Of a stretch of DNA of 55,588 bases, positions 17,246 through 24,555 are shown one piece after another; the stretch's first letter is position 1, and the number at the start of each line of letters is the position of its first letter. The translations under genes and the position numbers were made by a program. This DNA is from a bacterium (GTDB taxonomy: Bacteria > Actinomycetota > Acidimicrobiia > Acidimicrobiales > CATQHL01). The notes below the pieces were generated by a model. That model did no database searches. It saw only the letters and a program-made list of their open reading frames with translations, and was not told the DNA's origin. The stretch is taken from positions 1 to 55,588 of the forward strand of contig JAPPDX010000105.1 of assembly GCA_028824415.1 (NCBI GenBank), given 5' to 3'.

Positions 17246-18459
17246 ACCTCGAGCCGAGCCAGCCATAGTCCAGGGGCGTCGATCTCGTTGGGCGTCGGCC
17301 AGTTGTCGGCCGACTGCCATAGGCGGCCGATGCCCTCGGCACCGGCCCGTTCGGTGACACCTTCCACGAAGCGGGCGCCGCGCCCGGTGGCCTCCGGTGC
17401 CACATCGACGCCCAGGAGGCGAGCCAACTGGCGTGCCTCGGCGGGCGGGGATAGACGGCGTCGCCTGAAGGCCTCCCGGACGGGGCTCTGGGAGCCGAGC
17501 AACTGCGAGCACGCCAGTTCGGTGGTGGCGTCGACATAGCCGGCCAACACCGAGAGGAGGTCCTCGAGTTGGCCCGCCACCGCCTCCTGGTCCTCCGAAG
17601 CCGTTGCCCCCAGCAGTATCTCCGGGCTGGACAGCAGGGCGGGCATCTCGGCCATGGCCCGCTCCGGGTCGAGGTCGCCGAGCCGCTCCTGCAACGAGTC
17701 GACGATCCCGCCGGGATCGATCCTGAAGCTCCGGGCGTGACTCTTCAGCAGGTCGGTCAGCCGCCGGTGCACCGAGGGGACGCTGAGAACAGCGTTGCAG
17801 ACGAGGGAGTGAACGCAGACCCAGAGGCACGTGTCGTCACGCGGCAGGCTCCAGGCCTCCGCGAAGGCGGCGATGTTCGGCTCGACGAGCAGGAGGCGGT
17901 CACTGCGCAAGCGGGGGAGCGCCAGGTCGTGGGAGCCGAGCGCCGCCCGTGCCAGGCGGCCGGTCAGCGACCCGGCGGTCATGTCGGCCAGCAGCGGCGC
18001 CAGCGGCCCCATGAGATGCCGCAGCATCGCCTCGGGGGTCTCGGCGGAGGGCTCGTGGGTTTCCGCTGAGTCCCGTGCCGCGGTCAGTGCCTCCTGCAAC
18101 TGCTGGAAATGCGGCCGCCAGTCGCGCAGCGTGTGATGCGCCCAGCCACCGCGATTCACGACGGCCACTTCGACCGGCCCGTGGTCGGCGGTGATCGGCA
18201 GCCCGGTGGCCGCCTCGGCGGCTCGCTGAGCGATGCCCGCCAGGTCGCTGAAGTCGGCCCGATCCGCCGGTGAGACGTTCGCCTCCGTGCCGCCGTCGGA
18301 GGCCACCGCCAGCGCCAACTGATCTGCCGCCTGGCGGCTGACGTCGGGCGACCGCAGCAGCCTGGTCAGATCGCCGAGGAGCGGCCAGGCCCCAAGTGGA
18401 TCCTCCTCGCCGCCCCAGTCGGCGGCGCCTTCGTCGAAAGGAGGGTCGGGTGGCGCCAT
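17185..18459 (-). CDS. DUF2342 / zincin-like family protein with degenerate active site
   Basis: A 424-residue member of the DUF2342 (zinc-dependent metallopeptidase type 2) family, found near-exclusively in actinobacteria. Family landmarks are clear: GWAHHTLRDWRPHFQQL, MGPLAPLLADMTAGSLTGRLAR, PNIAAFAEAWSLPRDD, GARFVEGVTERAGAEGI and TPNEIDAPGLWLARLE. Relatives I recall carry HExxH directly after the PRDD segment (LWVALHELTHHAVL-like). Here it reads LWVCVHSLVCNAVL: the glutamate and second histidine are gone. The later GYVDH-type ligand reads GYVDA. The protein is therefore probably non-catalytic. I chose ATG 18459; a TTG at 18510 would overlap the divergent gene. Gly/Pro-rich tail. Confidence 0.82.
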   Translation of the reverse strand: MAPPDPPFDEGAADWGGEEDPLGAWPLLGDLTRLLRSPDVSRQAADQLALAVASDGGTEANVSPADRADFSDLAGIAQRAAEAATGLPITADHGPVEVAVVNRGGWAHHTLRDWRPHFQQLQEALTAARDSAETHEPSAETPEAMLRHLMGPLAPLLADMTAGSLTGRLARAALGSHDLALPRLRSDRLLLVEPNIAAFAEAWSLPRDDTCLWVCVHSLVCNAVLSVPSVHRRLTDLLKSHARSFRIDPGGIVDSLQERLGDLDPERAMAEMPALLSSPEILLGATASEDQEAVAGQLEDLLSVLAGYVDATTELACSQLLGSQSPVREAFRRRRLSPPAEARQLARLLGVDVAPEATGRGARFVEGVTERAGAEGIGRLWQSADNWPTPNEIDAPGLWLARLEVYEGPGDSGPGVGGRPNPGG

Positions 18460-18503
18460 GACTGAATCGTAGATGGGGGAGGGGGCCGTTACCTTGGGGT
18501 TCT

Positions 18504-19631
18504 GTGACAAACCGCGCTCGGGATCCCGCCGCTTCCGGTGCCCGCATGGAGTATGCCGCCGCGCCGAGCCGACCGCTGGTCGTGGCGATCACCGGTGTCG
18601 CCGGGTCGATCGGCTCGCGGCTAGCGGCACGGCTGGGCGCCCGCGACGGTGAAGTGCGCGTCGTCGGCGTGGACTCGCAACCACTGCAGTCGCAGCTCGG
18701 CGCTGAACTCCGCCAGGGGGATCTCCGCACAGACGACGTGGTGGCGATGCTGCAGGGGGTTGACGTCGTCGCCCACCTTGTGTCGGCGTTCGATCCGCGT
18801 CGCGACGGGCTGGAGTCGGCGAACCTCGACATCGAGATGGTGCGCCGCCTGCTGGCGGCGGTGTCGGAGGCGAAGATCTCCGCCGTCGTCCTGATGTCCA
18901 GCGCGATGGTCTACGGAGCCTGGCCCAACAACCCGGTCCCGCTGCACGAGGATGCACTGCTGCGGCCGAATCCGGGATTCTCGTTCGCGGCGCACAAGGC
19001 GGAGGTGGAACGACTCGCAGCCGAATGGCACGCCGACAACCCCGAGGTGCGCCTCGTCGTGCTCCGCCCGGTTACCGCCGTCGCAGCGGGCGAGAGCAGT
19101 TGGGCGGCTCGCATCCTGCGAGCGTCGGTCACGGTGGCGGCCGGCGACGACAACCCGCCGGTGCAGTTTCTGCATCTGGACGACCTGGCGGCGGCGGTGG
19201 AGTTGGCCGTGCTGGGCGACCTCGCCGGCGCCTACAACGTGGCGCCCGACGGCTACGTCTCGGCGGACCGCATGAGGCGGCTCAGCGGCATGGTGCCCTG
19301 GCTGCGGGTCCCGCCGCAGGTGGCGTCCTGGCTGGCGCGGTTCCGTTGGCGCTGGCGCCTGGCGCCGACGCCCCCCGGCGTCGTCCCGTACACCCGCTTC
19401 CCCTGGGTGGTGTCGAACGAGCGACTGCGGGCTGCGGGCTGGACACCCGGGCACAGCAACGAGGAGTGCTACGTCGACTCGCATCATGCCAAGCCTTGGG
19501 CCATCACGACATCCTCGGTGATGCAGCGGAGGTCGCTGGCTGTGCTCATCGCGCTTGTGGCGGTCGGTCTGGGGATCGCGATTGGGGCGATGACCCGAGC
19601 GCGGCGCGCCGCTCGGCCGCCGATGCCCTGA
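18504..19631 (+). CDS. Extended-SDR epimerase-like protein lacking the catalytic tyrosine, C-terminally anchored
   Basis: A 375-residue NAD(P)-binding protein of the extended short-chain dehydrogenase family. The dinucleotide motif is ITGVAGSIGSRLA, followed by the acidic residue of VVGVDSQ and a Ser-containing strand (VVLMSSAMVYG). The catalytic YxxxK position reads FAAHK, so the tyrosine is replaced by phenylalanine. The C-terminus has one membrane helix (SLAVLIALVAVGLGIAIGAM) and a basic end, so the domain would sit on the cytoplasmic face. Substrate unknown. GTG start without ribosome site; a later in-frame ATG (18546) is possible. Divergent from the DUF2342 gene with only 44 bases between. 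Confidence 0.8.
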   Translation: MTNRARDPAASGARMEYAAAPSRPLVVAITGVAGSIGSRLAARLGARDGEVRVVGVDSQPLQSQLGAELRQGDLRTDDVVAMLQGVDVVAHLVSAFDPRRDGLESANLDIEMVRRLLAAVSEAKISAVVLMSSAMVYGAWPNNPVPLHEDALLRPNPGFSFAAHKAEVERLAAEWHADNPEVRLVVLRPVTAVAAGESSWAARILRASVTVAAGDDNPPVQFLHLDDLAAAVELAVLGDLAGAYNVAPDGYVSADRMRRLSGMVPWLRVPPQVASWLARFRWRWRLAPTPPGVVPYTRFPWVVSNERLRAAGWTPGHSNEECYVDSHHAKPWAITTSSVMQRRSLAVLIALVAVGLGIAIGAMTRARRAARPPMP

Positions 19632-19669
19632 TTGTCCCGGAGATGAATCGATACGGGCCCGTTGGGAAT

Positions 19670-19681
19670 TATCCTTGATTC
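19670..19681 (+). promoter_or_regulatory. Leaderless-type -10 box for moaE
   Basis: TATCCT (19670-19675) followed by six bases and the moaE GTG; no ribosome site. Same geometry as at tatA, pstC and the UPF0182 gene. Confidence 0.4.
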
Positions 19682-20170
19682 GTGCAGTCACCTCAGGGCG
19701 ACACCTGGGTCGGCCTCTGCGCTGATCGATTGCCGCTGGAGGCGGCGTTGGTGTGGGCCAACCGCCCGCACTGCGGTGCCGTGGTGACGTTCTCCGGAAA
19801 TGCCAGAGACAGCTCTCCCGATCGTCCCGAGGTCTACGAGTTGACCTATGAGGCCTACGAGGCCGAGGCGGAGCACCGCTTGGCGGCTGTGGCGAGCCAG
19901 GCGCGGGACCTCTGGCCCGACGTCGGCCGGCTGGCACTGCTGCACCGCACCGGCACGCTGGCGGTCGGAGATGCCGCGGTCGTGGTCGTGGCCTCGGCGC
20001 CCCACAGGCGGGAGGCGTTCGAGGCGGCCCGGTTCTGCATCGACGCGCTGAAGGCCACCGTCCCGATCTGGAAGCTCGAGAAGTGGGCGGGTGGCGAGAG
20101 TTGGGGCAGGGAGGCCCAGCACCTGTCCGAACTCGAGGAGTATGTGCAGCGGGTGCACAACCCGCTCTAG
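19682..20170 (+). CDS. moaE: Molybdopterin synthase catalytic subunit
   Basis: Large subunit of molybdopterin synthase, which inserts sulfur carried by MoaD into cyclic pyranopterin monophosphate. The 162-residue product has the MoaE core: GAVVTFSGNARDSS, YEAYEAEAEHRL, HRTGTLAVGDAAVVVVASAPHR and the active-site lysine region KATVPIWKLEKW. Length is normal. MoaD and other cofactor genes are not nearby. Likely leaderless GTG start. Confidence 0.92.
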   Translation: MQSPQGDTWVGLCADRLPLEAALVWANRPHCGAVVTFSGNARDSSPDRPEVYELTYEAYEAEAEHRLAAVASQARDLWPDVGRLALLHRTGTLAVGDAAVVVVASAPHRREAFEAARFCIDALKATVPIWKLEKWAGGESWGREAQHLSELEEYVQRVHNPL

Positions 20171-20190
20171 GAAGGCTTGGAGAGCAGCGA

Positions 20191-20370
20191 GTGGCTGGTG
20201 TGATCTTCCTGTTCGTGGCGGTCGGTGTGTGCGTCGTCGGGTTCCTCGTGATCTGGCTGCGGCACCGGGACCGCACGACGTTCACGTCGAGCGTCGACCG
20301 CTTCGACGCCGAGATGTCGGCGCTCCGGCCGCCCTCGGGGAGCCGCGGCCGCGGCCGCTGGGGCCGCTAG
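20191..20370 (+). CDS. Small single-pass membrane protein upstream of mreB
   Basis: A 59-residue product starting at GTG 20191 behind GGAGAG at 20179-20184. It has one N-terminal membrane helix (VIFLFVAVGVCVVGFLVIWL) followed by a polar tail (RHRDRTTFTSSVDRFDAEM) and a Gly/Arg-rich end. It stops six bases before mreB, so both are translated from one message. I do not recognise it. The tight linkage suggests a membrane partner of the MreB filament or of the envelope machinery. Confidence 0.68.
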   Translation: MAGVIFLFVAVGVCVVGFLVIWLRHRDRTTFTSSVDRFDAEMSALRPPSGSRGRGRWGR

Positions 20371-20376
20371 CCCGCC

Positions 20377-21387
20377 ATGGCACGCAGTCTCGCGGTCGAC
20401 CTGGGGACGGCCAACACCCTGGTGTATTCCCAGGGTCAGGACATCGTCTACCGCCAACCGACGGTTATTGCCGTCCACCGCCAGACCGGCGAGGTCCTCG
20501 CCATGGGCGAGGAGGCGTGGCGCATGATCGGCCGGACTCCCAGCTACATCGTGGCCCACCGTCCGCTGCGTAGCGGTGCGATCACCGACTTCGACATGAC
20601 CGAGCAGATGATGCGCGCCATCTTCCACCAGATCGGTGTGAACCGCTTCAACCGGCCCCGGGTGGTGATCTGTGTGCCCTCGGCACTCACGCTCGTCGAG
20701 ATGCGAGCCGTGAAGCTGGCCGCACGCCGCGCCGGAGCCGGCAACGTGCTGCTCATGGAGCAGCCGATCGCCGCGGCGCTCGGTGCGAACCTGCCGATCG
20801 ACAAGTCGGTCGGCAACCTCATCGTCGACATCGGCGGCGGCACGACGGAGTCTGGGCTCATCTCACTCGGCGGGGTTGTCGCTCTTGAGGCCGAACGCGT
20901 CGGTTCTTTCGCCGTCGACGACGCCGTGCAGAAATACCTTCGGGAGACCTACGACATCGCCGTCGGGGAGCAGACGGCGGAGAAGATCAAGATCACCGTC
21001 GGTTCGGCGCTCGACATCGGCCAGGACCGGGAGATGCAGGTGCGCGGCCGTCGCGTCTCGGTGAGCGCGCCCGAGGTGTTGACGCTCAACTCCGGTGAGA
21101 TCCGCGAGGCAATCGGCGGCCCGCTGCGGGCGATCCTCAACTCCATCCTGAACTGCGTATCGAACACCCCGCCCGAGTTGGCCAACGACATCGCCCGTCG
21201 AGGGTTGTATCTGACCGGCGGCGGCGGGCTGCTCAGCGGCATCGATCAGCGGATCGCCAATGAGGCCGGTGTCCCTGTGCGGCGGGTGGAATACCCCCTG
21301 GAGTGCGTGGTGCGCGGTGCCGGTCGGTCCCTCGAGGCGCTCGACCTCATGCGCGGGATGTTCGTGGACTTCTCCGACGGGGATTGA
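20377..21387 (+). CDS. mreB: Rod-shape-determining actin-like protein MreB
   Basis: Bacterial actin homologue that guides lateral wall synthesis. The 336-residue protein shows the actin ATPase motifs: phosphate 1 (AVDLGTANTLVY), connect 1 (LLMEQPIAAALG), phosphate 2 (IVDIGGGTTESGLISLGG) and adenosine (LYLTGGGGLLSGID). Length is normal. No mreC, mreD, pbp or rodA is beside it; it stands alone behind a small membrane protein, unlike the usual mreBCD operon. Among Actinomycetota, MreB is patchy. ATG start seven bases after the preceding stop. Confidence 0.94.
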   Translation: MARSLAVDLGTANTLVYSQGQDIVYRQPTVIAVHRQTGEVLAMGEEAWRMIGRTPSYIVAHRPLRSGAITDFDMTEQMMRAIFHQIGVNRFNRPRVVICVPSALTLVEMRAVKLAARRAGAGNVLLMEQPIAAALGANLPIDKSVGNLIVDIGGGTTESGLISLGGVVALEAERVGSFAVDDAVQKYLRETYDIAVGEQTAEKIKITVGSALDIGQDREMQVRGRRVSVSAPEVLTLNSGEIREAIGGPLRAILNSILNCVSNTPPELANDIARRGLYLTGGGGLLSGIDQRIANEAGVPVRRVEYPLECVVRGAGRSLEALDLMRGMFVDFSDGD

Positions 21388-21454
21388 GCCGGCGAAGATC
21401 CGCCGCTGAGTTGGCCGGGATCCTCCGCTGGGCCATCGCGGTTCTTCTGCGGAA

Positions 21455-22075
21455 CTAGCGCAGATCCTCCGCCGCCTGGCGGACCTGCCAGTCCCTATCG
21501 TCGGCGGCCCGCTCCAGAGCCGCCTCGACCTCGGGGCCGGAGAACGCGGCCAGAGCCAGGACGGCTCGACGACGCACGGTTGCCCGGTCCTCGGTCGCGG
21601 CGAGCACCGCGGCGAGCCCGGACTCGTTGCCGATCGCCCCGAGCGCGGCGACCGCCGTCTCCCGGCACTGCACGTCGGGATGGCTCGTGGTGATCTCGCA
21701 GAGGCGCGAGACGATTCCGGGGGCGGCTGCAGGATGCTCGCCGCATGCCCAGGCCGCCGCCTCGACCACGCGCGCATCGCCGTCGGCGAGCGCGCCGGCG
21801 AGGTCGATTTCGCCGCGACCGGCGGCCAACTCCGCGGCACGGGCGCGCACCTCGGGTGACGGGTCCTCGAGGGCGCTGCGAATGTCGGTGGCCTCAAGGG
21901 CGCCTTGGCGCGCAAGAGCGCCGAGCGCAGCGCCGCGCACGCCGGGGCTCGGATCGCCGACTCCCAGGCGGGCGGTGCTCTCGGCGCCGCCGAACCCGCT
22001 CAGAGCCACGGCTCGCCGCCGCCGGAGCGATTCGCCGTCAGGCGGGCGTCCGTCAGGGTCTACCGGCAAGGCCAC
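21455..22075 (-). CDS. HEAT-repeat protein
   Basis: A 206-residue soluble all-helical protein built from about six HEAT-like (PBS-lyase type) repeats of roughly 30 residues. Each has the pattern D-x-S/P-x-V-R-x-x-A-x-x-A-L: examples are GDPSPGVRGAALGALARQG, EDPSPEVRARAAELAAG, SHPDVQCRETAVAALGAIG and DDRDWQVRQAAEDL. Such proteins are scaffolds or lyase-like accessory factors; no catalytic residues can be assigned. GTG start. Convergent with mreB. Confidence 0.75.
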   Translation of the reverse strand: MALPVDPDGRPPDGESLRRRRAVALSGFGGAESTARLGVGDPSPGVRGAALGALARQGALEATDIRSALEDPSPEVRARAAELAAGRGEIDLAGALADGDARVVEAAAWACGEHPAAAPGIVSRLCEITTSHPDVQCRETAVAALGAIGNESGLAAVLAATEDRATVRRRAVLALAAFSGPEVEAALERAADDRDWQVRQAAEDLR

Positions 22076-22109
22076 GTGGTGCCGGTCCCCGAAGGCGCGC
22101 CGGCCGGGA

Positions 22110-22403
22110 TCATCCGATGACGGCCTCCAGGGCTATCCCCCCGACGAAGGCGAGGAACCCGACCAGGGCGGCAAGCAGGACGCCGAGGACGCCGATGAGC
22201 GTCAGCAACGCCGCGGCCGCTCCTATGCGGTGCCACCAGCGGAACCCGGCCCCGCGGCCGTATCGGGCGCGCTGTCGGCGGAACGGATCCCGCCAGAGCG
22301 ACGTCGCCGCGGCGGCGAGGCCGCGGGCGTCATCGCGGCGGGTCGGAGTCGCCGCCGGGCGCCCACCGGTGGACGCGCCCTCTAGCGTGGGGGGCGAGCC
22401 CAC
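22110..22403 (-). CDS. Small membrane protein of unknown function
   Basis: From GTG 22403 this frame encodes about 97 residues: a Pro/Thr/Arg-rich soluble first half (TSLWRDPFRRQRARYGRGAG) and a hydrophobic C-terminal half of one long or two short helices (IGAAAALLTLIGVLGVLLAAL, VGFLAFVGGIALEAV). It lies just upstream of the HEAT-repeat gene, on the same strand, with a 34-base gap. The start is uncertain, as no clear ribosome site is seen. The protein is not recognised. Confidence 0.5.
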   Translation of the reverse strand: MGSPPTLEGASTGGRPAATPTRRDDARGLAAAATSLWRDPFRRQRARYGRGAGFRWWHRIGAAAALLTLIGVLGVLLAALVGFLAFVGGIALEAVIG

Positions 22404-22446
22404 AGGTCCGGTTGTGGCGAGGTGCGTGGTGGCCGAGGCGAACACA

Positions 22447-23694
22447 GTGAAGCTCACGCTATCGAGCCTGCTGCGCAGATTCAGCCACCGAATGGGGAAT
22501 CTGTGGTGGCCGGTGCGGGGGGCCACGGCCGGGGCCGCCGCCGGGGGCCGGTTCCGCCCCATCCCGTCGCTGCGGACGGGGATGGTCGCCCTGCGTCGGA
22601 TGGGAGTAAGGGGTCTCGCCAGGAGGTTCTGGCGCTGCTGCCGTCGGAACCCGCGCCGCTCGATCTCGATCGCCGCCGTCGTGGCCGTCGTCCTGACGGC
22701 GCTGCTGGTCCTCTCGTTCGTTTCGGCTCCGTACTACGCCCTGTACCCGGGCGACGTCTACTCCGCCACCGGCGCCGTCTCCTCCGACAGCGAGCCCACC
22801 TACGACCCCATGAGCCTCATCGGCTTCGTGACCATCTCGGCGCAGCAGACCGAGACGTTGTGGCAGTGGGTCGTCGCCTATCTCGACCGCTCCGCCACGC
22901 TTCAGCACGAGGACGTCTTCAACCGGGGGCTGACGCCCCAGGAGCGCCGCAATACCGACGCCCGTCTGATGACCCGATCCCAGGACGTCTCGGTCTATGT
23001 GGCGCTGGCGGAACTGGGCTACGACCTGCCCGACTCCGAGGTCGTGGTGAGCGGGCTGATCCCCTGTATGCCGGCGGCCGAACATATCGTCATCGGCGAC
23101 GTGATCACATCGGTCGGCGGGGAGCCGGTGTCGGATTCCGGCCAGGTCTCCGCGGCTGTCCGCAGCCGCGCCGTCGGCGAGCTGGTCGAGTTCGGGATCC
23201 AGGCTCAGGGCGAGACTGAGAGTGTGCTGGTGGACATCCGGCTGGGGTCGAGCGCCGATGAGTGCATCGATCCCCCCACCCGCACCACCACCGAGGAGGA
23301 ACGTCCCCTGCTGGGGGTGGTCCTGGCCAACGACGTCGGCGACTTGGGGGTGGACATCGACTTCGCCACCGGCAACATCGCCGGTCCGTCAGCGGGCCTG
23401 GCGTTCGCCCTCTCGGTGGTGGATCTGCTCACCCCCGGCGAACTGACCGAAGGGCGCCCGGTTGCGGTGACGGGGACCATCTCCCCGGATGGCTCGGTCG
23501 GCACCGTCGGGGGGATCGCGCAGAAGGTTCGGGCGGCGGAGCGGCGGAACTTCCAGTTGATGCTGGTGCCCGAGGGGCAGTTTGAGGAGGCCGTCGCGGC
23601 CGTTACCGGGACCCTCGAGATCGTGGAGGTCTCCACGATGTCCGAGGCACTTGCCACCGTCGCCCCGAACTGGTCCCCACCGGAACGCGTCTAG
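22447..23694 (+). CDS. Lon-like PDZ-domain membrane protease (YlbL-type)
   Basis: A 415-residue membrane-anchored serine protease. An Arg-rich N-terminus leads into one membrane helix (ISIAAVVAVVLTALLVLSFV). An extracytoplasmic region with a PDZ domain follows (LIPCMPAAEHIVIGDVITSVGGEPV). The C-terminal Lon-type S16 domain has the catalytic serine in GNIAGPSAGLAFALSVVDLL and lysine in GTVGGIAQKVRAAE. Known relatives (YlbL family, common in actinobacteria) have this same order. The start is uncertain: the GTG at 22447 has a weak GAGGCG, and an in-frame ATG follows in GNLWW. Divergent from the small membrane protein above. Confidence 0.88.
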   Translation: MKLTLSSLLRRFSHRMGNLWWPVRGATAGAAAGGRFRPIPSLRTGMVALRRMGVRGLARRFWRCCRRNPRRSISIAAVVAVVLTALLVLSFVSAPYYALYPGDVYSATGAVSSDSEPTYDPMSLIGFVTISAQQTETLWQWVVAYLDRSATLQHEDVFNRGLTPQERRNTDARLMTRSQDVSVYVALAELGYDLPDSEVVVSGLIPCMPAAEHIVIGDVITSVGGEPVSDSGQVSAAVRSRAVGELVEFGIQAQGETESVLVDIRLGSSADECIDPPTRTTTEEERPLLGVVLANDVGDLGVDIDFATGNIAGPSAGLAFALSVVDLLTPGELTEGRPVAVTGTISPDGSVGTVGGIAQKVRAAERRNFQLMLVPEGQFEEAVAAVTGTLEIVEVSTMSEALATVAPNWSPPERV

Positions 23695-23768
23695 CACCGC
23701 GGCGGTACCCGGATGCGCCCGCCGCGCATCGTACGATTGGCGGCGGTGCAGAATCCGGCACGCATCCC

Positions 23769-24461
23769 GTGACCTCCGCAGAGGAGCGTCCGGCTCTCCG
23801 TCCCGAGGAGGTGTCCGGACGCGAGTTCTCAGTCGCACGAAAGGGTTACGACCGCGCCGAGGTGCGGGCGTTCCTGGAGACCGTGGCGTCGGACTTGGCA
23901 GCGGCGTCCGAGTTGGTCACCGAACTCGAGCGCCTCGCTGCGCGCGCCGCGGTCGACTCCAATGATGCCGAGCCGTCGAACGCCGAGACACTGCTGGAAG
24001 CCGTCGCGGCCGAAGCCTGGCGTGATGAGGTGCTGGCCGACCTGGATCGGCGTCGTCGCGAGCTGAATGGTGAGGTGGTGCGGCTGCGCGCCGGGCGAGA
24101 TCGCCTGCGCGACGATCTGGCCGAGGTGGCGGGCGAGTTGGCCGAGCAGTTGCGACGCCTCGACGGCTCGTTGCAGGCCGCCCGATCGGCCGGTGACGTT
24201 GCCGAGCAGCGGGTCCGGGCCGAGGACTCCCGGAGTGCCGAGGAGTGGCGCGCCGAGTTGGAGGCGGCGCGTCTTGCCGGGTTCGTGACCGTGGGTGCGG
24301 CGGCGGCCGCCGGTGATCCGGCGGGTGACGGTGGCGGTGCACCGGCGACACCCCGGTCCGATGATGCCGAGGCCGTTGAAGTGGGCGAACTCTTCGCCCG
24401 CCTGCGTGCCGAGCGATCGGGCGAACGACCGGGAGGCGACCCGCCCCAGGCGGATTCCTAG
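23769..24461 (+). CDS. DivIVA-domain coiled-coil protein
   Basis: A 230-residue cytoplasmic protein. The N-terminal DivIVA/Wag31-like segment (SGREFSVARKGYDRAEVRAFLETVASDL) is the curvature-sensing, lipid-binding domain of the family. A long Glu/Arg/Leu coiled coil spans about residues 75-175. A Gly/Ala-rich linker and a short terminal helix (VGELFARLRAER) close it. It is shorter and more divergent than classical Wag31, so it may be a second DivIVA-like protein for a division or envelope task. GTG start. Confidence 0.8.
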   Translation: MTSAEERPALRPEEVSGREFSVARKGYDRAEVRAFLETVASDLAAASELVTELERLAARAAVDSNDAEPSNAETLLEAVAAEAWRDEVLADLDRRRRELNGEVVRLRAGRDRLRDDLAEVAGELAEQLRRLDGSLQAARSAGDVAEQRVRAEDSRSAEEWRAELEAARLAGFVTVGAAAAAGDPAGDGGGAPATPRSDDAEAVEVGELFARLRAERSGERPGGDPPQADS

Positions 24462-24542
24462 AGCCGCTCGGCGGCGGCTCGGCTTCGGGCGCGACCACGG
24501 TGCCGGCCGCTGATGGCCGCGGGCAAACCCGGTCGCCCGCAG

Positions 24543-24555
24543 TAGGCTGCCCGCC
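24543..24555 (+). promoter_or_regulatory. Leaderless-type -10 box for the UPF0182 gene
   Basis: TAGGCT (24543-24548) ends seven bases before the ATG; no ribosome site is present. Same arrangement as at tatA and moaE. Confidence 0.38.

Noticed and set aside
18621-20285. 554-codon minus-strand frame opposite the SDR and moaE genes
   Set aside because: Pro/Arg/His-rich shadow of two well-supported plus-strand genes.
21745-22446. N-terminal extension of about 230 codons before the Lon-like protease
   Set aside because: Arg/Pro-rich and antisense to the HEAT-repeat and small membrane genes; the membrane helix and family start lie after 22447.
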